A stretch of DNA of 64,000 nt from Enterococcus dispar ATCC 51266 (GTDB taxonomy: Bacteria; Bacillota; Bacilli; Lactobacillales; Enterococcaceae), in NCBI RefSeq assembly GCF_000406945.1, contig NZ_KE136354.1:2297245-2361244 (forward strand), read 5' to 3'. The position numbers were made by a program, and so were the translations under genes. Shown here piece after piece: positions 47,649-56,816 of the stretch. The notes beneath the pieces are model-generated. The model had not been told where the DNA came from. It made no database searches and worked only from the letters and a program-made list of their open reading frames with translations. The stretch's first letter is position 1, and every line of letters begins with the position of its first letter.

Positions 47649-48836
47649 TCAACTTGTTTTTTGCCGGTAATCCTCCAAGTGCTTGACGGTTTCTTTCTGA
47701 ACTTCTGGATTTACATGCCCGTAAACATTTCGTGTAATCTCTGACGTTTCCGCATGACCGACTAGAGATTTTACGATTAAATCATCCACACCATTGTTTA
47801 AAAGGTCACTGACAAAAGTATGTCGTAAGCCGTGGGGTGTTATTTTTGGAAGGTCAAATTTCTTTGAAAGGGCATCAAGTTTATTGTTAAGGTAGTCTGG
47901 ATGCAAAGGTTGATTCAGTTCTCCCTTTTGAGTTGTATAAGTGAAGATAAATTGATCATCGGTTGGAAAAATATTGACTTGTTGAAGTTCATTAAATTGA
48001 ACCGTTTTCCATTTTGCCAATAGATTAATAACGGAATCTGCTACTGGAATCGTTCGAAATCGATAGGAGTTTTTCATCCCTTTTACACGTTCGTATTTTC
48101 CGGTAGCTTTATTTTTCACCAATTTATGCATGAGGGAAATCGTCTTGTTTTTGAAATCAATATCTGACCAGACCAAGGGATAAATTTCTCCTTTGGCTGC
48201 CCCTAATTGATAAATCAAAGAAAGTAACGTATAGTCTCGCACCCCATATTCTTGCTTCATCAAAGTTAACGCTTGTTGGATGAGTTCCTTAGAATAGTAC
48301 TTTTGCTGACGTTTTTTTTCCTTTTTGTTCTTTAGGTCTGCATTTACAGGCATCTCCAACAAATCATAGGGATTCTTTTGGATATAACCTTTCACTAGGG
48401 CATAGCGTAATACTTGTTTGGTGTAGGAGACACAGTGTTTATAGTTAGCATAAGGTTTAATGCCTTTTTCCTCATTGCCAAATGCCCACAAAATTTGGGT
48501 ATCTTCTAATAGGTCATAGGTAATCTTATTAATCGGAACATCCCCTAAGTAAGGAAGAATTCTCTTCTCAAAGCAAGTCTTAGTTCGATCCAAAGTAGAC
48601 TGCTCATGATGTTGTGTAACGGTGTATTTCTTATCCCACCACATTTGGTAAACCTCTTTGAATGTATAAGAACCTTTCTTCTTTTTCACTTCTCCTTTCA
48701 ATTTTTTTAGTTTTGCTTCTGTTTCTAAAATCTCTGCTTCATGTTTGCTGTCCGCATAAGCCACATATCGAGAAGCATCCGCCCCCATATAAACATTGAC
48801 TTTATACGAGCCATTTTCCATTAGACTAATTGCCAT
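47649..48836 (-). CDS. Tyrosine recombinase integrase of the rpsI island
   Basis: This 395-residue phage-type integrase has an N-terminal arm-binding domain (starting MAISLMENGSYKVNVYMG), a SAM-like core-binding domain and a catalytic domain. Visible catalytic parts are HGLRHTFVSDLL (box II His and Arg), LVGHAETSEITRNVYGHV with the nucleophile Tyr. At box I, where T-G-x-R-x-G-E is usual, it reads GAAKGEIYPLVW, so Ala214 replaces the first catalytic Arg. The gene sits directly beside the rpsI attachment site, pointing towards it. The island may therefore be locked in place, or this family tolerates the change. Confidence 0.9.
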   Translation of the reverse strand: MAISLMENGSYKVNVYMGADASRYVAYADSKHEAEILETEAKLKKLKGEVKKKKGSYTFKEVYQMWWDKKYTVTQHHEQSTLDRTKTCFEKRILPYLGDVPINKITYDLLEDTQILWAFGNEEKGIKPYANYKHCVSYTKQVLRYALVKGYIQKNPYDLLEMPVNADLKNKKEKKRQQKYYSKELIQQALTLMKQEYGVRDYTLLSLIYQLGAAKGEIYPLVWSDIDFKNKTISLMHKLVKNKATGKYERVKGMKNSYRFRTIPVADSVINLLAKWKTVQFNELQQVNIFPTDDQFIFTYTTQKGELNQPLHPDYLNNKLDALSKKFDLPKITPHGLRHTFVSDLLNNGVDDLIVKSLVGHAETSEITRNVYGHVNPEVQKETVKHLEDYRQKTS

Positions 48837-48883
48837 TTCTATCTTCCTTTCAAAAATGGCATATCAGTATCACTACACACTCA

Positions 48884-49174
48884 TCATACAGCGCCTTGCT
48901 GTGCTTTGGAATACTCCCTTAGCCATTTATCTATCTCTTCTCGCTGGAATCGTACAACACCCCAAAGATGTATCATGGGAAGTCCTGCATCAATCCATTT
49001 ATCAAGCGTGTTGTTGGCGATACCTAAATACTCACAAGTCTCTTTTTTTGATAAATAGCGATTCTCTAAATGTACGGCTATTCGTGCGTTTCTCACTTCA
49101 TCTACCATTAAGGTATACATATATTCTCTTAAACTCGTCTCTTGATCAGGCGAAAGTGTAATTTCAACTGCCAT
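48884..49174 (-). CDS. Excisionase-like helix-turn-helix protein
   Basis: This 96-residue protein has a C-terminal helix-turn-helix (ETCEYLGIANNTLDKWIDAG then LPMIHLWGVVRFQREEIDKW) of the excisionase/MerR-like type. It lies 47 bases upstream of the integrase on the same strand and behind GGAGGTAGATC. Its counterpart in the second element at 62261-62536 has the same layout. It probably directs excision and may regulate its own operon. Confidence 0.85.
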   Translation of the reverse strand: MAVEITLSPDQETSLREYMYTLMVDEVRNARIAVHLENRYLSKKETCEYLGIANNTLDKWIDAGLPMIHLWGVVRFQREEIDKWLREYSKAQQGAV

Positions 49175-49242
49175 TGATTGATCTACCTCCGATCTAGAAG
49201 TGAAAAGAAGAAAGGTGCTATTCAGTTTTCAAAGGGCATTTC

Positions 49243-49328
49243 AAAAGTACTTATAAAAGTACTTTTGTTTATCGTACACCCAATTCGATAGAATGTCAAT
49301 AAAATAAAGTTCGAAAATAAGTACTTTT
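49243..49328. promoter_or_regulatory. Three AAAGTACTTT operator palindromes
   Basis: AAAAGTACTT (49243-49252), AAAAGTACTTTT (49255-49266) and AAGTACTTTT (49319-49328) lie between the divergent excisionase and XRE regulator genes. The layout is like a lambdoid or Cro/CI operator set and is probably bound by the XRE protein. Confidence 0.7.
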
Positions 49329-49392
49329 GTATTTCGATTATTAAGAAGGTTTGATATGATTAAACTAGAAAAATATCGGAGTGATGAGGACT

Positions 49393-50217
49393 ATGAAAGT
49401 TGATCAACAAAGAGTAGCAAAAAAAATCCGTGAAATAAGGACGGATTTAGGCTACAGTATGGCTCAGTTTGGTGAGCTAATCAGTAATTCTCCCAAAACC
49501 ACAGTTAATAATTGGGAGCGAGGAATTAATCTGCCCAAAGAAGATAAACTAAAAAAAATCGCCTTATTGGGTAAGACGACGGTAGAAGAGCTATTGTATG
49601 GGACGTCAGAGGAAGTACTAACAAATTTATTGAAGGACCATTTTCAGTTACAAGTGAATCCAGCATTTCTACAACAAATGTTGGTATTCTTGAAACAGCA
49701 AAAAGTGGATGTCTATGATGAAATGACGATTATGGAGTTTCTGCAAGGAATTATGGATTCCGGTATGTTAGTGGAGAGAAATGATCCGTATCTAACGTAT
49801 TCCAAAGTTGAAGGAACAGATTCTCTTTATACGGCGGCCGCGGCTAATGACCCATTGGATCCATCACCACGTTATTATGCCTATGTAGACGTTAAGAACA
49901 ACCGAGTTCATTTGTTGCCTTATACATTTGCGAAGCGACAAAAATATCTATACCATAATTTTCCGGATTTAAGGAATCAAATTGAAATTGATTATTTTAC
50001 ACGAGCTTTTCCAATGCTAGGCGTAGACTTAACTAAGTCTAGAATTATTTACTATGGCTTTGAACGTGCGCAGGAAAAATTGAATATTGTTGAGTATAGT
50101 TATAACAGCCAGTCAAAACGATTTGAAGTTAAGAACGAAGATACTACGAATTTTATATACAAGGCTTTTAAATCTGAGGCAAGTAGAATGCAAATTTATT
50201 TTTTAAAATTGAAATAG
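49393..50217 (+). CDS. XRE-family transcriptional regulator of the island
   Basis: This 274-residue protein has an N-terminal XRE helix-turn-helix (about residues 7-62: KIREIRTDLGYSMAQFGELI then NNWERGINLPKEDKLKKIA). The long C-terminal part is not recognised and lacks the serine-lysine pair of LexA-type self-cleavage as far as I can see. It diverges from the excisionase-integrase pair across three palindromes, which fits a repressor that keeps the island silent. The ATG at 49393 is preferred over earlier in-frame starts because of ribosome-site spacing. Confidence 0.8.
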   Translation: MKVDQQRVAKKIREIRTDLGYSMAQFGELISNSPKTTVNNWERGINLPKEDKLKKIALLGKTTVEELLYGTSEEVLTNLLKDHFQLQVNPAFLQQMLVFLKQQKVDVYDEMTIMEFLQGIMDSGMLVERNDPYLTYSKVEGTDSLYTAAAANDPLDPSPRYYAYVDVKNNRVHLLPYTFAKRQKYLYHNFPDLRNQIEIDYFTRAFPMLGVDLTKSRIIYYGFERAQEKLNIVEYSYNSQSKRFEVKNEDTTNFIYKAFKSEASRMQIYFLKLK

Positions 50218-50338
50218 TGCGGTTGATACGTATAATTACTTGATAAATACCATCTATTACTTTTTGGGTGATAGGTAGTATTTACATTTTTGCAGTAAAG
50301 GTTTCAAAGTAAAGTAAGAAATAAAAAGACAGAAGCGA

Positions 50339-50367
50339 TTGACAATATATAGATGTTCATCTATATT
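50339..50367 (+). promoter_or_regulatory. arsR promoter and operator
   Basis: TTGACA and TATATT are 17 bases apart. Between and overlapping them is the perfect palindrome ATAGATG-TT-CATCTAT, followed by a second, CATAGA-CATCCA-TCTATG (about 50371-50388). These are the expected ArsR sites. Confidence 0.85.
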
Positions 50368-50404
50368 ATTCATAGACATCCATCTATGTAAAGGAGTAGA
50401 AGAT

Positions 50405-50752
50405 ATGAATTATGATGAAATATCGATAATGCTTAAGGCTCTTGCTGATCCAAAACGTTTAAAAATCATTGATATATTGTCTTGCGGTAGTTTGTGTGCC
50501 TGCGATATCTTAGATCACTTTGACTTCACTCAGCCAACTCTTTCACATCATATGAAAGTATTAGAAAAGGCTGGGATTGTCACAGTGACTAAGGATAAAA
50601 TATGGCATCATTATCAATTAACGGAAAGCTTCGCCGATCAATTTATGGGTTCAATGATGCAATTGTTTTCTGATAAAGATGATTGCATTTGTAATAAACT
50701 AAATTGTAATTGTAAAGGGGAAAAAAATGATGAAAAAATTGGAGCTATTTGA
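50405..50752 (+). CDS. arsR: Arsenical resistance repressor ArsR
   Basis: This 115-residue winged-helix repressor of the ArsR/SmtB family releases DNA on binding As(III) or Sb(III). The sensor region reads CGSLCACDILDHF with the paired cysteines next to the recognition helix (PTLSHHMKVLEKAG). A cysteine-rich tail (DDCICNKLNCNC) is unusual and may add metalloid binding. The start at 50405 follows AAGGAGTAG. It is the first gene of the ars operon and overlaps arsD by 26 bases. Confidence 0.92.
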   Translation: MNYDEISIMLKALADPKRLKIIDILSCGSLCACDILDHFDFTQPTLSHHMKVLEKAGIVTVTKDKIWHHYQLTESFADQFMGSMMQLFSDKDDCICNKLNCNCKGEKNDEKIGAI

Positions 50753-51104
50753 ACCAGCAATGTGTTGTTCAACAGGAGTCTGCGGTCCATCAGTTGATGA
50801 AGAATTACTAATGGTAACCTCAGTATTTGAAAATTTCGAAGGACTGGATTCAATTGACGCTTCTCGTCACAATTTAACCAGTGATCCAGATGCTTTTGTC
50901 AAAAATCCAACAATCTTGAAGTTGCTTCAAGAAAATGGTAATGATATTTTGCCGATAACCTTATTAGATGGAAAAATTGTCAAAGAAGGTTCTTATCCAA
51001 CCTTAGAGGAATTCGGAAAGTATGGAGAGGTTCGCTTTGTAGTTCAATCAGCTAGTTCTGGTAGCTGCTGTGGAGGGAATAATGGGAGCGAAGGCTGTTG
51101 TTAA
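50727..51104 (+). CDS. arsD: Arsenic metallochaperone ArsD
   Basis: This 125-residue protein delivers As(III) to the ArsA ATPase and weakly represses the operon. The metal site is MCCSTGVCGPS; with the second ATG (50730) as start, these cysteines become Cys12, Cys13 and Cys18, the standard numbering. The two C-terminal vicinal pairs (GSCCGG and EGCC) are also present. It overlaps arsR and is followed after 34 bases by arsA. Confidence 0.93.
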   Translation: MMKKLELFEPAMCCSTGVCGPSVDEELLMVTSVFENFEGLDSIDASRHNLTSDPDAFVKNPTILKLLQENGNDILPITLLDGKIVKEGSYPTLEEFGKYGEVRFVVQSASSGSCCGGNNGSEGCC

Positions 51105-51138
51105 TAGACCTCTTTAAAAGGGAAAGGGAGGAGATACA

Positions 51139-52866
51139 ATGCTTCAATATATACCAAAAAAGATAGAATTAACTAAATATCTGTTTTTCACAGGTAAAGG
51201 TGGGGTTGGGAAAACGACTACGGCTTGTGCCACGGCGACATCTTTAGCGGAAGACGGCAACCAGGTTATGCTAGTCAGCACAGACCCGGCTTCAAACCTG
51301 CAAGATGTTTTCCAAACAAAATTAACAAATAAACCGACTACGGTTGACGGAATTAGCCATTTGAAAGTTGCAAATTTTGATCCAATCACAGCGGCAGAAG
51401 AATACAAAGAGAGTATTGTCGGTCCTTATCGGGGAATCTTACCAGATAGTGCACTAGTTAATATGGAAGAACAATTATCAGGCTCTTGTACAGTAGAGAT
51501 TGCTGCTTTTAACGAGTTTGCGAACTTTTTAACTGATAAAGAAGTTGCAGAGCAATTTGATTATGTAATTTTTGACACCGCCCCCACTGGGCATACGCTA
51601 AGAATGCTACAATTACCTTCTGCTTGGAATAATTATCTGGATGAAAATACAACTGGAGTTTCTTGCTTGGGACAATTATCCGGATTGGGTGATAAAAAAG
51701 AGATATATGAAAAAGCAGTGGAGACACTTACAGATGCAACCCAAACATCTTTAATTTTAGTGACCAGACCGCAAAAAGCACCACTAATTGAAGCTGAACG
51801 TGCTTCCGAGGAACTATTGAAATTAGGGATTAAGAATCAATTACTAGTGGTTAACGGATTATTGAATAATCCTGATGATGTGATTTCTCAGGTAATCTAC
51901 GGTGAACAACAAAGTGATCTAGAAGAAATGCCAAAGCCTTTGAGCAAATTAGAAAAGTACTATATTCCACTTCGCCCATATAACGTTGCAGGAATAGATA
52001 AGCTTCAAATTTTATTGAGTAATCAACAGCCAGCTGTTCACCAACATGAACAGGAACCGATTGAGTTTCCAACGTTAGATTTTATTGTGAGTGAGTTTAT
52101 TCGAACGAATAAAAAGATTATTTTTACGATGGGAAAAGGTGGCGTTGGCAAGACAACTGTTGCTATTCAAATCGCAGAAAAATTGGCACAATCAGGTAAA
52201 AAAGTTCGTTTAGCGACAACGGATCCTGCCGATCATCTAAATCTTTTTATTTCGAATGAGTTGCCAATTTCAATCAGCCATATCGATGAAGAACAGGAAC
52301 TAGAATCTTACAAAAAAGAGGTTCTTTCAAAAGCTCGTCTGACGATGAATGCGGATGATGTCGCTTATGTCGAAGAAGACCTTCGTTCACCTTGCACGCA
52401 AGAAATTGCAGTATTTAGAGCATTTGCGGAAATTGTAGATAAGTCAGAAAATGAAATTGTGGTAATAGATACCGCTCCAACAGGACACACATTGCTTCTT
52501 TTGGATTCCACGCAAAGCTATGCCAAAGAAGTTGAAAGAAGTTCTGGCGAAGTGCCATTGTCGATTCAAAAGCTATTACCAAGATTACAAAATAGCAATG
52601 AAACGGAAGTATTGATGGTTACTCTGCCTGAAACAACGCCAGTGTACGAATCGATGCGTTTAGATGAAGATTTGAATCGTGCAAAGATTGCTCATACTTG
52701 GTGGCTAATCAATCAAAGTATGTATGCTACCGATACGTCCAATGAAGTATTAAAGGCGCGCGCTACAAATGAAATTGAGTGGATCAATAAAGTAAAAGAT
52801 CTTTCAGATGGGCATTTTGCGGTAACAGAGTGGGTTCCTAACTTTGACGCAAAATTAGTTCATTAA
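51139..52866 (+). CDS. arsA: Arsenite-stimulated ATPase ArsA (two-domain)
   Basis: This 575-residue ATPase energises arsenite export. It has two homologous halves, each with the deviant Walker A GKGGVGKTT (near residues 18 and 333). Signal-transduction motifs DTAPTGHTLR and DTAPTGHTLL are seen in both halves. Conserved cysteines in SGSCTVEIA, GVSCLGQL and LRSPCTQEIA fit the arsenite site. It is between arsD and the exporters; a second ArsR-type promoter follows its stop. Confidence 0.95.
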   Translation: MLQYIPKKIELTKYLFFTGKGGVGKTTTACATATSLAEDGNQVMLVSTDPASNLQDVFQTKLTNKPTTVDGISHLKVANFDPITAAEEYKESIVGPYRGILPDSALVNMEEQLSGSCTVEIAAFNEFANFLTDKEVAEQFDYVIFDTAPTGHTLRMLQLPSAWNNYLDENTTGVSCLGQLSGLGDKKEIYEKAVETLTDATQTSLILVTRPQKAPLIEAERASEELLKLGIKNQLLVVNGLLNNPDDVISQVIYGEQQSDLEEMPKPLSKLEKYYIPLRPYNVAGIDKLQILLSNQQPAVHQHEQEPIEFPTLDFIVSEFIRTNKKIIFTMGKGGVGKTTVAIQIAEKLAQSGKKVRLATTDPADHLNLFISNELPISISHIDEEQELESYKKEVLSKARLTMNADDVAYVEEDLRSPCTQEIAVFRAFAEIVDKSENEIVVIDTAPTGHTLLLLDSTQSYAKEVERSSGEVPLSIQKLLPRLQNSNETEVLMVTLPETTPVYESMRLDEDLNRAKIAHTWWLINQSMYATDTSNEVLKARATNEIEWINKVKDLSDGHFAVTEWVPNFDAKLVH

Positions 52867-52870
52867 TTTT

Positions 52871-52906
52871 TTGACCTATATATAGATAACAATCTATATA
52901 TAGGTT
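52871..52906 (+). promoter_or_regulatory. Second ars promoter with palindromic operator
   Basis: TTGACC and TATATA lie 18 bases apart in a perfect palindrome (CCTATATATAGAT-AACA-ATCTATATATAGG would be 30 bases; arms at 52875-52887 and 52892-52904). It shares the ATAGAT/ATCTAT core of the arsR operator, so ArsR probably binds here too. Confidence 0.75.
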
Positions 52907-52957
52907 CATCTATTCGTTTGAGGAAAATAAATTTTTTATTCTGCTGGAGATGGAAAA

Positions 52958-54016
52958 ATGAATCAAGTAACTAAGAAATTGTCTTTACTAGATCGATATT
53001 TGACATTATGGATTTTTATTGCAATGGCAATTGGTATAGGAATGGGGTATTTTTTTCCCAATATTCCTAAAGTAATAAATCATTTAGAAGTTGGGACGAC
53101 TTCGATTCCAATTGCAATAGGTTTAATTTTGATGATGTACCCACCACTTACAAAAGTAAAATATGAAGAAATGTGGCGTGTTTTTAAGGATTGGAAGGTA
53201 CTCTTACTTTCACTAGTTCAAAATTGGATTGTCGGTCCAATTATTATGTTTGTTTTAGCAGTAGTCTTTTTGCACAACTATCCAAGTTATATGGTTGGGT
53301 TAATTATGATTGGGCTTGCTCGATGTATTGCTATGGTAATCGTCTGGAGTGAGCTTGCCCAAGGAGACAACGAGTATACAGCTGGATTAGTAGCATTTAA
53401 TTCTATTTTTCAAATTGTATTTTACTCATTATTTGCATATATCTTTGTCACAGTATTACCGAACTGGCTTGGTTTAGAGACACATACGATTAATATTACA
53501 ATGGGAGAAATTGCCAAAAGCGTTTTTATTTATCTGGGAATCCCATTTATTGCAGGTTTTAGTTCAAGATTTATTTTGATCAAAATGAAAGGGAAAAAAT
53601 GGTTTGAAACTAAGTTTATCCCTAAAATAAGCCCAATAACTTTGGTTGCATTACTATTTACAATTATCGTAATGTTTTCCGTAAAGGGTGAAAAAGTGAT
53701 TGAGTTGCCATTAGATGTAGTTCGAATTGCTATCCCACTACTATTCTATTTTGTAATTATGTTTTTTGTATCATTTTTACTCTCAAAAAAAATGGGCACA
53801 AGTTATCCAATCGCGGCATCGTTATCTTTTACGGCTGCAAGTAATAATTTTGAACTAGCGATAGCCGTAGCAGTAGGTGTATTTGGGATCAATTCGGGTG
53901 AAGCATTTGCGGCGGTTATTGGCCCCTTGGTCGAAGTTCCAGTTTTAATTGCTTTAGTGAATGTTGCTTTAAAATTTAAACAAAAATATTTTTCGAAAGA
54001 AGGCGCAAGCCATTAG
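52958..54016 (+). CDS. Arsenite efflux permease Acr3, copy 1
   Basis: This 352-residue membrane protein has about ten hydrophobic segments and belongs to the ACR3 branch of the bile/arsenite/riboflavin transporter fold. The conserved cysteine of the fourth segment is in [19 protein letters not shown]. It pumps As(OH)3 or antiporter-type arsenite out, probably in partnership with ArsA. It starts at ATG 52958 behind CTGGAGATGG. A second, clearly different Acr3 gene follows 10 bases later. Confidence 0.9.
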   Translation: MNQVTKKLSLLDRYLTLWIFIAMAIGIGMGYFFPNIPKVINHLEVGTTSIPIAIGLILMMYPPLTKVKYEEMWRVFKDWKVLLLSLVQNWIVGPIIMFVLAVVFLHNYPSYMVGLIMIGLARCIAMVIVWSELAQGDNEYTAGLVAFNSIFQIVFYSLFAYIFVTVLPNWLGLETHTINITMGEIAKSVFIYLGIPFIAGFSSRFILIKMKGKKWFETKFIPKISPITLVALLFTIIVMFSVKGEKVIELPLDVVRIAIPLLFYFVIMFFVSFLLSKKMGTSYPIAASLSFTAASNNFELAIAVAVGVFGINSGEAFAAVIGPLVEVPVLIALVNVALKFKQKYFSKEGASH

Positions 54017-54026
54017 GAGGAAATAA

Positions 54027-55112
54027 ATGAGTTCAGAGAATGAAAAACAAGGATTAGGTATTTTTGAAAAATATCTGACGTTATGGGTAATTGTGTGTAT
54101 GGTTATTGGGGTGCTAATTGGAAAATTTTTGCCGAGCGTTCCTGACACCTTAAGTAAGTTTGAATATTATCAGGTATCAATACCTACAGCAATTTTGATA
54201 TGGTTAATGATTTATCCAATGATGTTGAAGATTGATTTCACTAGTATTGTTAGTGCAGCCAAAAAGCCTAAAGGATTAGTTGTTACCTGCGTGACAAACT
54301 GGTTAATCAAACCTTTTACAATGTATGCTATATCCGCTTTTTTCTTCTATGTGATTTTTAAGAATCTTATACCTATAGAATTAGCAAAAGAGTACGTTGC
54401 TGGTGCTGTTATATTAGGTGCTGCACCTTGTACAGCTATGGTATTTGTATGGAGTTATCTAACGAAAGGTGACGCAGCATACACTCTGGTACAAGTAGCG
54501 ATCAATGATTTAATTATTTTGATTCTATTCGCACCCATTGTAGCGTTTCTACTTGGTGTGGACAATGTTGTTGTTCCAATGGGAACATTGCTATTATCTA
54601 CAGTTCTTTTTGTAGTAGTGCCACTACTTCTAGGTTTCGTTACTAGAGTAATGATAATAAAAAATAAAGGTAAGTACTATTTCGAAGATGTCTTTTTAAA
54701 GAAATTTGACTCTGTTACAATCATTGGATTATTGCTAACGTTGATTATTATTTTTTCTTTTCAAGGTGAAAAAATATTAGCCAATCCAATTCATATTTTA
54801 TTAATTGCAATTCCACTAACCATTCAAACGCTACTAATTTTTACTATTGCCTATGGGTGGTCAAGGTTTTGGAAGTTGCCTCATGAGATTGCCTCACCAG
54901 CTGGAATGATTGGTGCGAGCAATTTCTTTGAACTAGCGGTTGCTGTTGCGATTTCACTTTTCGGCCTACAGTCTGGCGCGACTTTAGCAACAGTTGTAGG
55001 AGTGTTAGTTGAGGTACCGATCATGTTGCTATTAGTAAAGATTTCCAACAATACTAAGTCATGGTTTGTTAAGTCAGGTGATACTAACCAAATTGAAAAT
55101 CTATATGAGTAG
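54027..55112 (+). CDS. Arsenite efflux permease Acr3, copy 2
   Basis: This 361-residue Acr3 paralogue has the variant signature GAAPCTAMVFVWSYLTKGD, the more common Acr3 form. Its sequence differs widely from copy 1, so the two were not created by recent duplication. Having both may broaden pH or substrate range; this is inference. It follows AGGAGGAAATAA and precedes the oxidoreductase gene by 14 bases. Confidence 0.9.
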   Translation: MSSENEKQGLGIFEKYLTLWVIVCMVIGVLIGKFLPSVPDTLSKFEYYQVSIPTAILIWLMIYPMMLKIDFTSIVSAAKKPKGLVVTCVTNWLIKPFTMYAISAFFFYVIFKNLIPIELAKEYVAGAVILGAAPCTAMVFVWSYLTKGDAAYTLVQVAINDLIILILFAPIVAFLLGVDNVVVPMGTLLLSTVLFVVVPLLLGFVTRVMIIKNKGKYYFEDVFLKKFDSVTIIGLLLTLIIIFSFQGEKILANPIHILLIAIPLTIQTLLIFTIAYGWSRFWKLPHEIASPAGMIGASNFFELAVAVAISLFGLQSGATLATVVGVLVEVPIMLLLVKISNNTKSWFVKSGDTNQIENLYE

Positions 55113-55126
55113 TTGGGGTGCATAGT

Positions 55127-56788
55127 ATGAAAATAATAATCATCGGGTCTGTTGCAGCAGGAACAAGTGTTGCTGCAAAAGCGAGAAGGAACACAGAAGA
55201 AGCGGAAATCATTCTATATGATAAAGATATCGACATCTCATATTCTGTTTGTGGAATTCCATATGCTGTTGGAGGAGAAGTTGAAAAATTCGATGAATTG
55301 ACTCCACGGAATGCTGAGTGGTTCAAAAAGAGATACAACGTAGATATTCATACTTCGCATGAAGTACAACGTATTGACCATAAAAAGAAACGTATTTACG
55401 GACTAAATTTGATTACTAGAAAGTCGTTTTCAGATGATTATGATGCATTAGTATTTGCAACAGGTTCAATTTACAATACACCGGCTATATTCTCTAATAG
55501 ACAATTTGAAAATGTATTTCAAATCAAAAATGTTTCCAGTGGTAAAAATATTCACAACTTTATTAAGACTAATAAAGTAGAAAAAGCTGTTATTGTAGGT
55601 GCTGGATATATTGGGTTAGAGATGGCTGAACAATTACAGAGACAAGGAATAGCTGTTTCGTTACTGCAACGAGGCAACCATCCAATGTCTCATTTAGATT
55701 GGGATATGGCTATAAGAATAGAGAACGAAGTAGCAAAACAACAGATTGATTTTAGGCCAAAAGAAACGGTTGTTGAATTAGTAGGTGAAGAACAACTAAC
55801 TGCTGTTAAGACTTCAAAAGGGAATGAATTATCAGCCGATTTATTTGTATTGGCAACAGGAGTAAGGCCAAATACAGAATTGGCTCAAACCATAGGAATA
55901 GAGTTGGGCAAAACGGGAGCAATTAAAGTAGACAATAGAATGGAAACCAATTTGAAAAATGTCTATGCAGTAGGGGATGTAGCAGAAAGCTACAATCGCA
56001 TTACTCAACAACCAATCTATCGTCCCTTGGCTTCGACTGCGAACAAGATGGGTAGAATTGCTGGTGACACAATTACTGGTGGCTCTTTACGATTTAAAGG
56101 AATATTAGGAACCGGTATTTTGCGCTTTTTTGATTTAGCCATTGCACAAACGGGTCTTACTGAAAAGGAAGCTCTTAAAGAAGGATTAGAAGTTGCCGTT
56201 TTATACAATATAAAACCAAATAAACCTGATTACATGGATGGCAAAGAAATGGTCATCAAAGCAATAGCAGATAAAAGCAGCGGTAGAGTTCTGGGTGCCC
56301 AAATTATCGGTTATGACGGAGTAGATAAAAGAATCGACGTGCTTGCTACGGCTATTTCCTTTGGAGCATTGGCGGAAGAACTGTTTGATTTAGATTTAGC
56401 TTATGCACCACCATTTTCAACAACCAAGGATCCCGTTCATTATACTGGAATGGCCTTAGATAACGCGGTGAAGAGAAGAGCGCCTTTGATGTCCCCGATT
56501 GAGTTAATTGAACGACAACACAGAAAAGAAAAGTTACAGATAATTGATACAAGATCCAAAAAGCAATTCGAAAAATCAAAGGTTAAAGGAGCTATTCATA
56601 TTCCATTATCTGATTTGAGGACACGCTACGATGAGTTAGACAAGAATGTTTTGACAATTACGTACTGTAATAAAGGTGTTACCGGGAATGCTGCACAAAA
56701 TATACTGTTAAACGAAGGATTCAAACACGTGTACAATCTTTCCGGAGGAAACAAAAATTATCAAGAAATTTATGAGAATATTGATTAA
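55127..56788 (+). CDS. FAD-dependent oxidoreductase with C-terminal rhodanese domain (CoA-disulfide-reductase-like)
   Basis: This 553-residue protein joins a pyridine-nucleotide oxidoreductase to a rhodanese. The N terminus has the FAD fold IIIGSVAAGTSVAAKAR and a single redox cysteine in SYSVCGIPYAVGG like CoA-disulfide reductases. The NAD(P) fold is VIVGAGYIGLEMAEQL. The last 95 residues form a rhodanese domain with active Cys in TYCNKGVTG. In ars operons such fusions are frequent; a role in thiol or arsenate redox has been suggested. Exact substrate is unknown. The start at 55127 has TTGGGG ahead; the frame is open from a GTG three codons earlier. Confidence 0.85.
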   Translation: MKIIIIGSVAAGTSVAAKARRNTEEAEIILYDKDIDISYSVCGIPYAVGGEVEKFDELTPRNAEWFKKRYNVDIHTSHEVQRIDHKKKRIYGLNLITRKSFSDDYDALVFATGSIYNTPAIFSNRQFENVFQIKNVSSGKNIHNFIKTNKVEKAVIVGAGYIGLEMAEQLQRQGIAVSLLQRGNHPMSHLDWDMAIRIENEVAKQQIDFRPKETVVELVGEEQLTAVKTSKGNELSADLFVLATGVRPNTELAQTIGIELGKTGAIKVDNRMETNLKNVYAVGDVAESYNRITQQPIYRPLASTANKMGRIAGDTITGGSLRFKGILGTGILRFFDLAIAQTGLTEKEALKEGLEVAVLYNIKPNKPDYMDGKEMVIKAIADKSSGRVLGAQIIGYDGVDKRIDVLATAISFGALAEELFDLDLAYAPPFSTTKDPVHYTGMALDNAVKRRAPLMSPIELIERQHRKEKLQIIDTRSKKQFEKSKVKGAIHIPLSDLRTRYDELDKNVLTITYCNKGVTGNAAQNILLNEGFKHVYNLSGGNKNYQEIYENID

Positions 56789-56816
56789 ATAGTAAATTGC
56801 TGAGGTAATATAATTT

